From Saccopteryx bilineata (taxonomy: Eukaryota; Chordata; Mammalia; Chiroptera; Emballonuridae): 64,000 nucleotides of DNA. Where the stretch lies: NCBI RefSeq assembly GCF_036850765.1, contig NC_089490.1, positions 297,706,982 to 297,770,981 of the forward strand. Direction: 5' to 3'. This document shows positions 25,476 through 37,680 of the stretch, one piece after another. Below the pieces are notes generated by a model. It had not been told where the DNA came from and searched no databases. It worked only from the letters and a program-made list of their open reading frames with translations. Within the stretch, counting starts at the first letter, position 1, and each line of letters begins with the position of its first letter. The position numbers and the translations under genes were made by a program.

Positions 25476-26610
25476 GTTGGAGGGTGGGGACTGAAAGTTG
25501 CAACCCTCTGAGCACATGGTCGATTCCTCTGGCAATCAACACCCCCACCCCCACCCCCCCGTCCTGAGCCCGCTGTGACCAGTGCATACAACTCCCGAGC
25601 ATACAACTGACACTTATCACTTACACTTCAGAGAAACCAAAGAGCTCTTAGGAGCTCTGCCTGGAACTGGGGGTGGACACTAAATGTATGTCTTTTATGT
25701 ATCATGATATCAGTGTAATAAATGGTCACTACTATATGGTTATTTTTGGCATTGTTTCTCTCATGGGAAATAAGGAGTACTTAGCAAGCATTTGCTGATA
25801 ACAGGAAGGCCAAGGCAGCCACTTAAAGCAATAAGAATGAGAACCTGAATCCCAGGGATAAAACTAGACTCAGGGAACAAACAGCTGTGGTTTTAAGAAG
25901 GTAGCCAACCCAGCAGAGAGCAAGGCTTTGAGAGCGAGGCCAGAACCCCAGGCACGTGCGCAGTGGCTGCTGTCCAATGAGCGCAGAAGGAATTCATCGG
26001 CAGAGGGTCATTAACTTTGAGGGAAGCACACGCGGTCTGCAGAGCAGCAGGCTCTCCATCAGCTCTAAGAAAGGTTCCTCTTTCCTGGCTGACTCTGCCC
26101 TGAGAAGGACCCACAGAAACTACGATGACAGGCACAGCCCAGTGCTGCCCTGCGTCCCCAGGAGCTCCTTGTTCTTTCGGGAGACGGAGCCACAGCGAGG
26201 GGGGTGGCGCACACCTCTGTTCTGCCTCGACAGAGGCGGGTCCAGCTCTGCCTCAGCCCATCTCTCACCCACAAGATACCATAGCGTTGGACAGGGAGTA
26301 GCCCTCGGACTCTGAGATGAGACGACCTGGCCCTGGGCCCTGCCTGTCTGGACCTTTAAGAGACTGGCGTGGCTTGCTTCCACTGACTTGTCTAGACTTC
26401 TTCTTTTAAACCTAGTTCTTTGGCATCTCTCATATTCATCTAGTTCTTTAAAAGTTAGCCTGTCATTTGATTTGTTGTGTCAACTTGTCACCTGCTAAAC
26501 TAAACTCCTCTAATGTGTCTTCTTAGGATCCAAGGAATGCCCGATGGAATCAACAACCTAAATACAACCCCTGTTTAAGGTCACTGGAGAAGCAGGGCGG
26601 TCCCCAGAAT

Positions 26611-26700
26611 CCATCCTTCCTTCCCTCCCTCCTTCCCTCCCTCCCTCCCTCCTTCCATCCCTCTCTCCCTCCCTTCCTTTCTTCTTTCCTTCCTTCACCT
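26611..26700 (+). repeat. CCCT/CCTT polypyrimidine microsatellite
   Basis: About 90 bp of ccttccctccct-type repeats, purine-rich on the transcribed ADAMTS12 strand. Confidence 0.9.
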
Positions 26701-26849
26701 CTTCCTTTTTCTTTCTCTCTTTTTCTTTTTAACATAAAACCTCATAATAACATCCAAGCTACCTTCTAGGATCCCAATGTCTTCAACCAATATGATTAGC
26801 AGCAAACAAATACCTCTATTACAATACAATGGTTTCAACTAGGGTGACT

Positions 26850-27050
26850 TTGTCTCCCAGGAGACATCTGGAGACATTTTTGGTTGTCACAACCTAGATG
26901 GGGGGGTGGAGGAGGAGGCAGGATGCTACTCAGATCTAAATAACTACAGACCAGGAGTACTGTTAAACATCCTTCAATGCACAAGACGGCCCCACCCCCT
27001 CATAACAAAGAATTATCCGGCCCCAAATGTCAATAGTGCTTGCATTAAGA
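26850..27050. mobile_element. MER20-like hAT fragment
   Basis: ctggagacatttttggttgt, aaacatccttcaatgcacaa and ttatccggccccaaatgtca, in this order, match the remembered MER20/hAT-Charlie consensus. Confidence 0.6.
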
Positions 27051-27443
27051 AAGCCTAGCTCATAAACCTACTCTGGAACCTGCTGAAAAGCAGCCTTAAG
27101 CACAAATGGGCACTGGGATCTGAAGTGTCAGCATGTTGTCTGGAGGATACTAATATTGGCAACATGCTCTGAGAAAAGGCAAGCCCAACAACTGAAGGAC
27201 TTCTGGGGGACCTACATAACATTCTCTTCCACCACGCTTTGAAACTTAGTCTTACCAAATAATGAAACACAGCAGCTCTATAAGAAACACTGCTCCCTGA
27301 GAAGCACGTCTTCACTCACAGCTGGCTACAAGCTCCGAGCACGGCCACAGAGACCTGTAATAGCTTTCCCATGTTTATTCTGCTTTGTCACTGAGCTTTG
27401 GTTACGAGGCAGACACACACAGCTCCAGCTGCTGCAAGGTTAC

Positions 27444-27570
27444 CTGGGTGGACAGTCCTTTTCATGGCACTTCTTCTGTCTGCCATTGGGCTGTGTCTCT
27501 GGGTCACAGAATGTAGCTTTCACCATCCCATGGCCCTTCTTCATGCAATGGGCAGTCTGGCGGCGGATAC
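27444..27570 (-). CDS. ADAMTS12: ADAMTS12 exon: TSP1 repeat 2
   Basis: Found by reading the minus strand, since the exon has no long ORF around it. Acceptor CTGCCCCAG, donor GTAACCTT. The 127 bp read [39 protein letters not shown] and PP plus two bases (AG). This is the rest of TSP1 repeat 2, with CDPxxQPxxxxxC and the closing C. The two leftover bases join G of the next exon to give Arg. Both ends match the phases of neighbouring exons exactly. Confidence 0.94.
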
Positions 27571-27973
27571 CTGGGGCAGGCAGAAAAGTTCACACATATA
27601 AAATCCTGAGCCCACATGCTCAGTGTCCCTGGTCATGTCAAGCCTTGAGAGGGCTCATGGGTATACGGAACCACAGAACTGGAAAGGATGACCACACCAA
27701 TGAGGCGGTCACCTCCTGACTTTACTGGCAAGGACATGGAGGGGCTCCCCACTGCCACACAGCCGACAGGACCTGAGCGGCAGCCACCCTCTCACACCCA
27801 TCGCCTCACCAAGCCTCACGCGGGCTTGGCCCAGACCGATCCCAGGCTGACCTGCACGCTCCGAAGCCTCAGGTGGCACCTCACCCTTTAAAAACGTCAG
27901 AGGGGATCGCAGACAGTAAGCAAATCCTTCAAATGAATCAACGGTATTTCACTGGTAAATAAAACAGTGTTTA

Positions 27974-28360
27974 TTTATTTATTTTTTTTACAGAGACAGA
28001 GAAAGTCAGAGAGAGGAACAGATAGGGACAGACAGAAAGGGAGAGAGATGAGAAGCGTCAATTCTTCACTACGGCACCTTAGTTGTTCATTGATTGCTTT
28101 CTCATATGTACCTTGCCCAGGGGGCTATAGCAGAGCCAGTGAACCCTTGCTCAAGCCAGAGACACCTTGGGCTCAAGCCAAAGACCTTAGGGCCATGTCT
28201 ATGATCCCTTGCTCAAGCCAGAGACCCTGTGCTCAAGCTGGTGAGCCTGCACTCAAGTCAGATGAACCCTCACTCAAGCCGGCAACCTTGGGGTTTGGAA
28301 CCTGGGTCCTCTGTGTCCCAGTCTGACGCTCTATCCACTGCGCCACCGCCTGGTTAGGCT
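27974..28360 (-). repeat. tRNA-derived SINE, family A (antisense)
   Basis: The antisense head ccaccgcctggttagg ends near 28358. Flanking duplication aaaacagtgtttat (from 27961) and aaaacagtatttta (from 28361). Confidence 0.88.
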
Positions 28361-28615
28361 AAAACAGTATTTTATTCTTTTTAAATCCCAATGAACTAAT
28401 AATACACATTGGCTGTCATGGTCAAGGATAACTTATAAGAAATTATATAAGAAATGCTCACATTGGAGCATTGCTAATACTTGAAGAATGCTTAATGGGA
28501 TTAGGTGGGACATGGCTCTGGTCAATGAAGGATCCATTTTCAAAGTTTACCACAGTTAAAAAATACTCTTTCCTGCATACAATTTGCTTCTGCAGCCACT
28601 GTGTATGGACCAGAC

Positions 28616-28658
<43 letters not shown>

Positions 28659-28668
28659 ACACACACTT
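28616..28668 (+). repeat. CA dinucleotide repeat
   Basis: About 26 CA units with one interruption (acatac); a likely length-variable microsatellite. Confidence 0.95.
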
Positions 28669-29093
28669 AACATCAGAGGCCTCAGATCTCACAATACTCG
28701 TGGGTTAACAAGAAAAGCAGGCAGTTGGCGTTTTGCAGGACACACTGAGCAAAACAAGCCTTTGCAAAAAGGACCTGAGAAATCCTGAAGCAAGTGCACT
28801 TACTAGAGAACAAAGCTAAGGGTCTGCACATGGGAGAGGGAATGATCTTTGCTGACTGCATCAGTAAAAAGGGGTGGGACTCAGAAGAGCCACAGAATGG
28901 CAGACCATTAGATTAGCCACGTTGGAAAAACTTCCAATTCACCTAACAAGTAAAAACCCAAATAGAATGAAAAAATCAATAATTCTTGGATATAAGAGAT
29001 GACAGGGCACAAGGACAACTGCCATGACTGGAGAGACAGACAGTGGCAAATTCCAGGAGCAGAGACTCATGAGCGGAAACCACCACAGGAACG

Positions 29094-29606
29094 TGTCGGG
29101 GACCGAAAGCCAACAGGGTCTTTGCAGTTTAGGTTTTTGGGGGACAGAGGTGTGGGGAACTGGCAGTCAGCTGACAGTCTGCCCAACCCCCCATCTCACT
29201 TGTTTTGTGAAGTTACTAAAGGTTATCCCCCACCCCCCCACTTTCATGTTAGCTGTGGTGCTGGATGTTTATACTAGTCCTATCCCCCATCTCCCTCTGA
29301 AAGACTTGAGGCAATTTCTTTTTATCCTTTGTTTTGTGAAGTTAAGATGTTATGTATGGTGGGGGTTTTCTGCACTTGGTAGTATTCTTGGGTTGCCTTG
29401 GAAATGTGATCAGAGATATCATTGATTTGCTAATGACTCTCTCTGCCCTATAAATAAAGGAGAGTTGGGATAGAGAGTGTGCTCTGTTCTTGCTATCAGC
29501 AATGCAGAGGCTTCCCGATCTCATCCTATTTCTCTTTTAGTCTATTTTCTTAATTCTGCGCCATTCCCACTCAGGACCTGGAATTACTAGCTGTGCTGGT
29601 TCACAG
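29094..29606 (+). mobile_element. Solo endogenous retrovirus LTR
   Basis: Starts tgtcggggaccgaaagcc and ends near ggttcacagca, about 510 bp, with a TATA/poly(A) region (ccctataaataaagg, AATAAA at 29453). No gag, pol or env follows, so it is a solo LTR or LTR fragment. No clear target duplication was found, and the 3' boundary is approximate. Confidence 0.65.
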
Positions 29607-29639
29607 CAGGGACCAGAATTGCACCAAATTATAAATGTA

Positions 29640-30243
29640 AGATACCAAACCACAGATCCAGGAAACCCAGAAAACACCCATCTGGATAAATGCCAAAACT
29701 AAAAACAAACAATTAAAAAAATAAAACAAAACAAAAAAACCTTACACCTAAGCACATCATTATCAAATTACAGAAAATCAAAGCTACAGAAAAAAATTCT
29801 GAAAGAAGCCAGAGGGAAAAAGCATCTTCCTAACAGAGAAACAAAAAAACTGCTTTTGATTTCTCAAAAATCATTCAGAGAAGAGGAGTGTGGGCTGAAA
29901 TATTTAAAGTGTTAAAGAAAATTAAAAAAAAAACACAAAACCCACCAACCTAGAATCTTGAATCCTACAAACCTATCATTCAAAAGTTAACGATAAATAC
30001 TTTCTTAGACAAACAAAATATTGAAAGAATTCAGGGCAAGTAGACTTACCATGCAAAAAATATTAGGAGAGTTATTTGAAGAGAAAGAAAATAATATAGG
30101 TCAGAAACTTGAAAATGAAAAACATCAAAGAAGCAATAAATGGAGGTTAAATAAAAACTTTTATTTTTCCTACTCTAAATTGATCTAACAGTTTGTTAAA
30201 AATAATGCCAACAATGTGTTTGATTATGCATGTTTATGTGTGT

Positions 30244-30282
<39 letters not shown>

Positions 30283-30476
30283 TTATTCACTCATACATAC
30301 GTCACACGAATGACAGGAATGATACAGGGATGGGAGGTAGGAATTAGGATAATTTTGTTATTATAAGGCACTCATACTACCCATAAAGTAGCACAGTGTT
30401 ATTTGAAAGTGGATTTGGATTTATAAATATACATTGGCAACTCTAGGGCAATCACTAAAATTAAAAAGTAAATTAG
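29640..30476 (+). mobile_element. LINE-1/HAL1 remnant (ORF1 3' part and tail)
   Basis: cacctaagcacatcattatc, gaaagaagccagagggaaaa and gctgaaatatttaaagtgtt correspond to the 3' part of LINE-1 ORF1. No ORF2 follows and the sequence runs into a 3' tail ending with a TA repeat and ctagggcaatcactaaaatt, which suggests the HAL1 type. Frames are broken. Confidence 0.6.
30247..30281 (+). repeat. TA dinucleotide repeat
   Basis: About 17 uninterrupted AT units inside the LINE-1/HAL1 tail. Confidence 0.95.
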
Positions 30477-32651
30477 CCACTCCAGCTAAGGGGTCTCATT
30501 GGTTCATTCATGAAGTACAACTGAAAGGTTATCAGATCTCCACTGTGTATTACTTGAAGTTTATTTTACATATTTATACAGATGGTAAACTCCTCATTCC
30601 GTGGCTTATGCTTAAACCCATCCTGGTAAGTCCTCCTATTATCTTCATGAAGTCTTACATTTAAAAGAAATCTTCCAAGTATTGTTTAGAGATCAATCAA
30701 GCCTTCTTAAAAATTATAGTGGACGAAGTCAGACAGATTAGCACCAAGATGAGTGGACTTTACGAAAGTAAAAAAACCTAACTGACTCTGGCTTTCCAAA
30801 GAAGTGGATTCTGTCTTCTAAACATCAGTACATGGTCACACATCAGGGTTGAAGTGGAATGTGTGCCCCTAGTTATGATTCTCCTGTTCTATTGATGGTA
30901 TATGGACAAATTTCAAATGACATGGTTACTTTGAGGTTTAGTAGGAATAATGTCAGATAAACCCTATAAGGGCTAGTTTCAGTAAACTTATGTCTCTGTT
31001 CTACATGGATTTATTCCCAATGAACATGGTCTACTTTCCTAGGCAGCTTAGAACAGTTAGGAGTTTTGCACGATCTTTGCAATTGTTAAAATTTGCCTTT
31101 TCCTACTAAAACACGATGTCCCTTAGCAAAGGGACAAAGATAAACTCCAGATAGAGTTCAGCCAAGTGAGGGGACGGGAAACTTGAAGCTCGGTACAGTG
31201 CAGGGAGACGTGTTCTCCTGGTTGTGCAGCCACAGTTGTTCTTATCGACTCGAAAATGCAGAACAGAGGAGGCCACAGAGCACAACATTGGAAAAGGTCA
31301 CATTCAGAAGGGATTTTCTAACAATACTGCCATTACCATGAGTTTTATAGGAAACAGGAACTTTTGGATAGAATGTGTTACAACTGATGGAGTTCTGCAG
31401 TACAAGAGACAATGGGCTAAAAATGTGGCTTTTACATTTTTACAAAAGCCACCTTGAATTTTTGCCAAAGTATTTTTTTGTTTAATGAAGAGTTCTAAAG
31501 CTTTCTGTTGAGACCAGTCATCTCTGTGACTGTTTCTTCACAAACAATCCCTTGGTTGAACTTTCATGGTTGATATTTTGATGGACAACTCAAAAGAATT
31601 TTTTCAACAAGCTCCTCTCTTGGATGGTAGCACTTGTGACTGTATCCCCTTCTAACTTTCCTGAAAGACAGCTAGCCCTCTGGAGTGACTGCAAAGTAAG
31701 TCACGTCCCAGCGACAGGGTGGGAGGGAAGGCAAATGTGGCCGCGAGGACAGATGCATGGAGACGAGCCTGGGGACAAGGCTGTTGCTTGTCTACACTGA
31801 GGGTCCTCCTGGCTTTTGAAAAGTGGGTTTTGGAAACTAACCTGGCTTTATGACATTTAGCTAAACTTGTTAAGTTGCCAGTTTTTAACATGAAATTTAT
31901 GATCTAAAACAAAGATCATAAACGTTTCAAAAACAGTCAAACTAAGGAAGTAGCATCTTACTGAATTTATGGTTAAAGAGCCCTTTGCTTCAAAGGCACA
32001 ACAGTGATATGTAAAATATAAACATATAAGAAATATTAAATAATAAAATATAAAGATATAAAAAGAGAAAACCCCAAAGAAAGAATGCTCAAATGTAAGT
32101 AAATATCCCCACAGAAGGGTGAGCAGGACATAAGCAAAGGGTCTGCCAGGTTCCTGGCCAGAAGCAATTAGTGGTGGCCACGTGCTCGGCCCTAGTGAAC
32201 ACTGAGAATCCCAAGTGCCCACACGAGAAGGCAACGAGACTGCCCTTCTCACAAAGTCCTAGAGCCTGAACTGGGGATGAACTTCAGGTGTGGGAAGGTG
32301 GCGTCATCCAGGCGCTCAGCCAAGTTGTCTGCTGACTCCCTGACATTTCTAACATAGCTTCAATGTCACTAAGAGACAGCAATGTAAACAACCTTAACAA
32401 GCCCTGTCCTGAGATGAGGTCCCACAGTGGGGTCAGGAAAAATACTGCAAAAACACTAGAAAGAGCGAGTGTATATGGAAGGAAGGTAAAAAGGGGCAGG
32501 AAAGAGTAAAAACAAAGAGAAACTAAAAGAAAATTATACTCAAATCAAGCCTGTAATTTCTAATTCCAAAGTATGTCACAAATCTAATGGTAAGAAAACA
32601 AAAAAATAATTGTAATAGGAATTCATTCTGGATAAAATATATATGATAGGC

Positions 32652-33027
32652 CAGTGCAATGAATTTTGTGTCCCCTCAAAATTTAAATATTGAAGCCCTG
32701 ACCCCAATGTGACAGTGTTTGGAGGTGGGGCCTTTGGGAACTAATGAGGGCTGGATGAGGTCACGAGGGTAGGGCACTCGTGATAAAAATTAATGCCCTT
32801 CTGGAAAGAGAAAGGGACACAAGAAACCTTGTTTTCTCTGCCATGTGAGGACACAGAGAGAAGGTAACCATCTACAAGCTAAGAAAACGGTTCTCACTAG
32901 AAGCTGAATCCGCAGCACCTTGACCTTGGACTTCACAGACTCCAGAACTAAATGAGAAATAAATGTTGGTTGTTTAAGCCATTCGGTCTATGCTATTTTG
33001 TTACAGCCCTGACCTGACTAAGGCAGT
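32652..33027 (+). mobile_element. MaLR-type solo LTR
   Basis: tgaattttgtgtcccctcaa, gtgtttggaggtggggcctt, ccatgtgaggacacagagag and gtttaagccattcggtctat are in the order of MST/MLT-type MaLR LTRs. Non-coding. Confidence 0.65.
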
Positions 33028-35439
33028 TTGACAAACACTTAAAATAGTATGTTACTGCCCTTGGGCATTTTCACCTAGAAATCTCACAGGTACTTTCATT
33101 GAACATATATAATCATAAACTCTTTTTCAGACCTGTTTCTTGTCACATTCTCCATGCCTCGGCGAATGACACCACCACTTAGCCAGTTTCCCAAGCCAAC
33201 AGTGGTGTTGCCCTTCAACCTTCCCTCATGCTCAAACCACTCTCTGCCAACAGATACACTGGGTCAACCACAAAGTCCATCCAGTCTGGTCTACTCCTAA
33301 ACATCTCCACATTTGTATAACTCTGCCATCCGTGCCACCTGTATTCTTGTTCAAGTCTTAGGACTGCCCTAGACCACCGCAAAGATCTTCTGTCCCTTCT
33401 CCTGACCTCCAGCAGTCAATTCTGGGGAAAAGGAAAGGGAGGGAAATTAAGGAGTGCCTCTCAAGTGTTTCTGTGCATTTTTTTTCTTTAAAAATGAAAA
33501 CTGAAACAAACACAACATATGGCCAGATCTGAGGAAGCTGAGCAGTTGCCATACAGGAGTTTGTCATTACATCCCCTGTTCTGCTGGGACGTTTGAAATG
33601 TCTTCCAGTGAAAAAGTATAAAAACTAAAATAATACAATGCTAAAAATACAATAAAGTAAAATGATTGCTGCTATGTGTTTGTAACCCTTTCTCTATGGC
33701 AATCAGTTTGGTGTAGGTTTCTTAACATTATCATAATTTTCATACTTTTTGAAACTAGAAAGTCCATCTGCAAATTGACCCTAACAAGATCATTCTTTAC
33801 AGGAATGGCTCAAAGATGCTCATCAGAAGATGAGAACCAATAAGGAACGGGTTAAGAGAATCTTACTTTGTCTTGTCAGTGAAATATAATGTGTTCATAA
33901 AAACGAGAGCTAGAAAGACTGGCTAACACATGGAAAGGCACCATACTATGGTGGTAAGTGAAAACATGTGTGCGAGGAAACGTAAGTACATCCATATGCA
34001 CACCACTATATATATACATCTAGGAGTAGAAAAAAGAATACTGAAAGGCAATAAAGCAAAGTATCAAAGTGCGTGTGTGAGGATGGGGCCTTTATTTTTA
34101 ATTTTTCAGTAATATATTTAACTTACTTTTATAATACAGAAAGTTTTCTCTTAAAAAAATAAAACACGATGCAGAGTGAAGGGTCTTCCATTTTTATATT
34201 TAGCAGTGTGTGTCCTACGTGAACATGAGCATTTCATTCTCTACGTTTGAGGGTTACTGAAGGAGACATGTTGTCTTTCTTCTCTGCCAAATCACAGAGC
34301 TCACTGTCAGTCAGAGAGGCCGTGTGACTGAAATCGTCTGAGAGTCCCTGTTGAGGTTTAAGAGCCAGAATGACAGCTGACTGAGTAGGCAGAGGTTATG
34401 CTGAAGGACAGGCTGAATCAAGGCATTGCGCCTGACGCGCATTTAGTAAGGGTGTCTCCTGGCTTAGCTAACTGGGATATGTCTTCAGGATCACTAGACA
34501 AACTGGCCTTTTATCTTGTATTTCCCACACTCTGAAATGTGCACTTGTAATGCAAAGGGTTTGTTCCAAGTTGAAATAGAAGCAGAGGTGGGGGTGGAGA
34601 TATTCTCCTGTTTTATTGAGAAGTCCCTGCCCGGTCAGGACTGTATGAGTTTCACTCCTTTGTGTCCTTGGACAATGATTTAACGAACGAACTATAGAAA
34701 TGATCCCTGAAAGTGTAGTCTTAAATGATTTAAGCCCAAAGCTAAAACCTGTACTTCCCTGAAAGACCAGAACAAAGGGGATGAGAAATAGAACAAGTAT
34801 TTGTAACTATAGTCCCGATGACTGCATTTTCCTCACAGCTGCTCCTCAGGGAAACATTTTTCAGCAACTTATTTTCTGCTTAAATTGCTTCTATTTCATC
34901 ATTGAGGCAGCCAGCCTGGGCAGCAGGGGCTGCAAGGGACGAGATGTGGGGGGGCAGGACAGGTGGAAATACCGGAGGCAGGGCGGAAATAGCAAGACTG
35001 ACTCTGACACCTCTATGGCTGCTGCCACAGACAGATTTCCAGGGTTTTAGGATTTTCAGAATATCACGTATTTTGAAATGAACATATGATACGATTCCTG
35101 TGATTTCTGAAAGTGTATTGAAGGAAGGAAAGGAAAAAGTTGGTAATACAAAAATTGTTTACAAGGTTGATGGTGCATGACTCAATGTCTTTCTCTAATC
35201 CTCTTTCCAGGACTACCTCCTGGGGCTGGGACTGGGGGGTGGGAGCAAGTCAACAAGTGATGCTGAGACACGTAGGTGATGGCAGCCCGTGGAGGAGCGG
35301 ATGGTGTTCCTGGCCCCGTCGTTCCCTTTCCTGTGTCTCAGGTTCTGGCACGCCACCCTGTAGCTGCCTTAGTTTTATAGACTAGAGACAGGAAGTTCCA
35401 GAACAGACTTAGACATGATCCAGAAGGAGAAAGAGAGGT

Positions 35440-35507
35440 AGACGCCGTCTCACACAGCACTGCTAGGAAAGCCAGACGCTATCTCACACAGCACTGCTAG
35501 GAAAGCC
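35440..35507 (+). repeat. 34 bp tandem duplication
   Basis: Two adjacent 34 bp copies (35440-35473 and 35474-35507), starting agacgc and ending gctaggaaagcc, differing at about two bases. Confidence 0.93.
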
Positions 35508-35840
35508 CTCCCAATGAGAGAAAGGCCTGCCCCTGCCCTCGGGGGCTTAGGGGAAGCCACGCAGCCCTATAGCACGAGAGTTTGTGCTCCACAGATGTCC
35601 CCACACCCCTCTGGGTTCCCAGCCTCCTTGTGCAGTTAGATCACACTATCCGGACTGTGTCCCAACAACAAAATGTGAGAAGCGATCTGTGTCGCTTCCA
35701 GGCCAATGCCATGAATAAGAGGCAGTCTGCTTCTTCCATTTCTCTTCCTCCATAGAAGCTGGGAACCACACATTTTGGATGTCTTAGCTCTGAGCTGAAG
35801 CAGCGCCACTTCACCTGTGGCAGACTTAGAATGGATTATT

Positions 35841-36212
35841 GACCCTGGACGGTTGGCTCAGTGGTAGAGCACTGGCCCGGTTTGTGGATGTACCAGGTTT
35901 TATTCCTGGTCGGGGCACACAGGAGAAGCACCCATCTGCTTCTCTACCCCTCCCACTTTCCCTTCTTTTTTTTCTTTCTCTCTCCTCCTGCAGCCATGGT
36001 TTGATTGGAGTGATTGGGCCCGGGGGGCTGAGGATAGCTCCATGGCTTCCACCTCAGGCACTAAGAAGAGCTCCGCTGCTGAGGAATGAAGCAATGCCCT
36101 AGATGGGCAGAGCATTACCCTCTAATGTGCTTGCCAGGTGGATCCCGGTTGGGTGCATGCAGGAGTTTGCCTCTCTGCCTCCCCTCCTCTCGCTGAATAA
36201 TAATAATAATAA
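35841..36212 (+). repeat. tRNA-derived SINE, family B
   Basis: Head diverged to ccctggacggttggctcag. Perfect duplication aatggattatt at 35830-35840 and 36213-36223. The tail is an AAT repeat. Confidence 0.88.
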
Positions 36213-36766
36213 AATGGATTATTAAAAACCTTCATTATGTTGAATTCCTGAGATTTGTTTCTTTGTACCTATAGCAAAACGTACCCCATCTTAATACTTG
36301 ACAGTAAGGAATCTCTCCAATGCTTGATTTTGTGCGAGAAAACCATTCTCCCAGTAGATATAAAAGCTTGGTAGATTTGGAGACAGAAAAAGAACACTGT
36401 GCTAGAAATTAGTGTTTTTTGGATTTGGCCATGATTTCTAGTATGTTTTGGGGTAGGTCGCTTGACTTTAGTGGTTCTCAGGCCCTCAACCAGAGCAGTG
36501 GTTGTTTTAAGTCTTTTTGATTTGCTTTTTAAAAAAGACATGTAGCCTTTTCTTTAAACAAAACATTTCATGATGGCCAGTCCCCGAAGCTGATGAAAAA
36601 AAAACTGCCTCTCCATTTAGACCACGGCCTGCACATTCACTCCCCACAGGGTTCCCTGGGCCATGTGGAGCCCTGCAGAGCCACGGGCACAGGCCACAGG
36701 CTGAGACTGCCTCCATGGCCCATCTGGAGCAGATGTGGAGTCTCAGTGACAGCAGCAGTTTCTCAC

Positions 36767-36905
36767 CTGTCCCACACGTAACGCTGCACTCTGTCCAGCG
36801 GCCATACTGCCAGAAGTACATCAGCTTCTCCACGTCATTGTCCAGGCCCCCTTTCCGGACTGTGTACTCATACTTGATGCCAGGGTTAGTCACCTGGAAT
36901 AGAAG
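36767..36905 (-). CDS. ADAMTS12: ADAMTS12 exon: spacer 1 end and TSP1 repeat 2 start
   Basis: Acceptor CCTTTTAG, donor GTGAGAAA. The 139 bp read [40 protein letters not shown] and SVTCGT plus one base of Gly. The first half ends spacer 1; [17 protein letters not shown] opens TSP1 repeat 2. A palindromic mariner-like element sits only about 80 bp upstream of the acceptor in the transcript (36983-37215), leaving the immediate pyrimidine tract intact. Confidence 0.95.
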
Positions 36906-36982
36906 CTAAAAGGCAAGAGAGAGGTCATGTCACACTGTCATGACTTTACACTGGAAACCACTGCCAGGTAGATAAAAATATA

Positions 36983-37215
36983 CTGCTCATAAAAATTAGT
37001 GGATATTTCAAAATAAATATGAAGCAATAAAAAAAAGAGGCATTTGATTTTTTTATTAAATAAGAACATCTGAAAAGTTAACAAGTCAAAGAAAATTGAT
37101 TATGCAAATAAGATGCAAAACCAACTTTTATTTCATTGGTGAAAAGCCACTATACAAAAGGCTGAACGTACTGGAGTATCTGCACGTTCCCTGATCCCCT
37201 AACTTTTGTGAGCAG
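36983..37215. mobile_element. Palindromic mariner-like DNA transposon (non-autonomous)
   Basis: Left end ctgctcataaaaattag and right end (reverse complement) ctgctcacaaaagttag are inverted repeats. The left flank is TA and the right flank TG, in keeping with a TA target site. The element is 233 bp with no coding capacity. Confidence 0.7.
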
Positions 37216-37479
37216 TGCAATTTCCATCATCTCATAGTAGATATGGAAGCATGCTCTAGAACATATGCCATTAAATGACTATACCTCTACCTCCACCTGT
37301 ACTTCTACATCCACCAATATCCGTATTTCCCCATTCTGCTATTGCTTGGCTAAATTCCAATGGGAATTTCAGTTCATGGACACAGGAAGGTCATTCAGAG
37401 GGAGTTGCTCTGAGGGAATGGCAAGGAGGGACCTTTGCAACAGTAGGCTGGTAGGTCTCTTTGTGCCTTCGTGTACATG

Positions 37480-37680
37480 CTAACTCTGTGATTACGGGTA
37501 AGTTACTTAACCTCTTCGTGCCTTAGCTTCCCCATTTGCAGACTGAGGATAATAATGGTACTACTAACGAAGTTGTTGAGGGAATTAAATAAATAAATGT
37601 AACGTGATTAGATATGACTGGACCAGGACCTGCCATGTAGTCAGCACTCAGTAAATATGAACTTTTATTGTTGTTCTTAT
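37480..37680. repeat. MIR-like fragment
   Basis: gtaagttacttaacctcttc, ggataataatggtactacta and cagcactcagtaaatatgaa follow the MIR order. Confidence 0.65.

Larger units (their letters stand above)
24621..27443 (-). other. ADAMTS12: ADAMTS12 intron between TSP1-3 and TSP1-2 exons
   Basis: About 2.8 kb with a TATG/TG-rich stretch (24670-24745), a LINE-1 fragment with an inverted repeat (25328-25475), a CCCT/CCTT microsatellite (26611-26700) and a MER20-like hAT fragment (26850-27050). Confidence 0.75.
27571..36766 (-). other. ADAMTS12: ADAMTS12 intron between TSP1-2 exon and spacer 1 end exon
   Basis: About 9.2 kb. It contains a SINE, a CA repeat, a solo ERV LTR next to a LINE-1/HAL1 remnant, a TA repeat, a MaLR-type LTR and a second SINE near the 3' coordinate end. 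The stretches 30660-32640 and 33030-35430 show no recognisable feature. Confidence 0.75.

Noticed and set aside
26611..26700. Repeat array resembling a CRISPR or satellite
   Set aside because: It is a simple polypyrimidine microsatellite without spacers.
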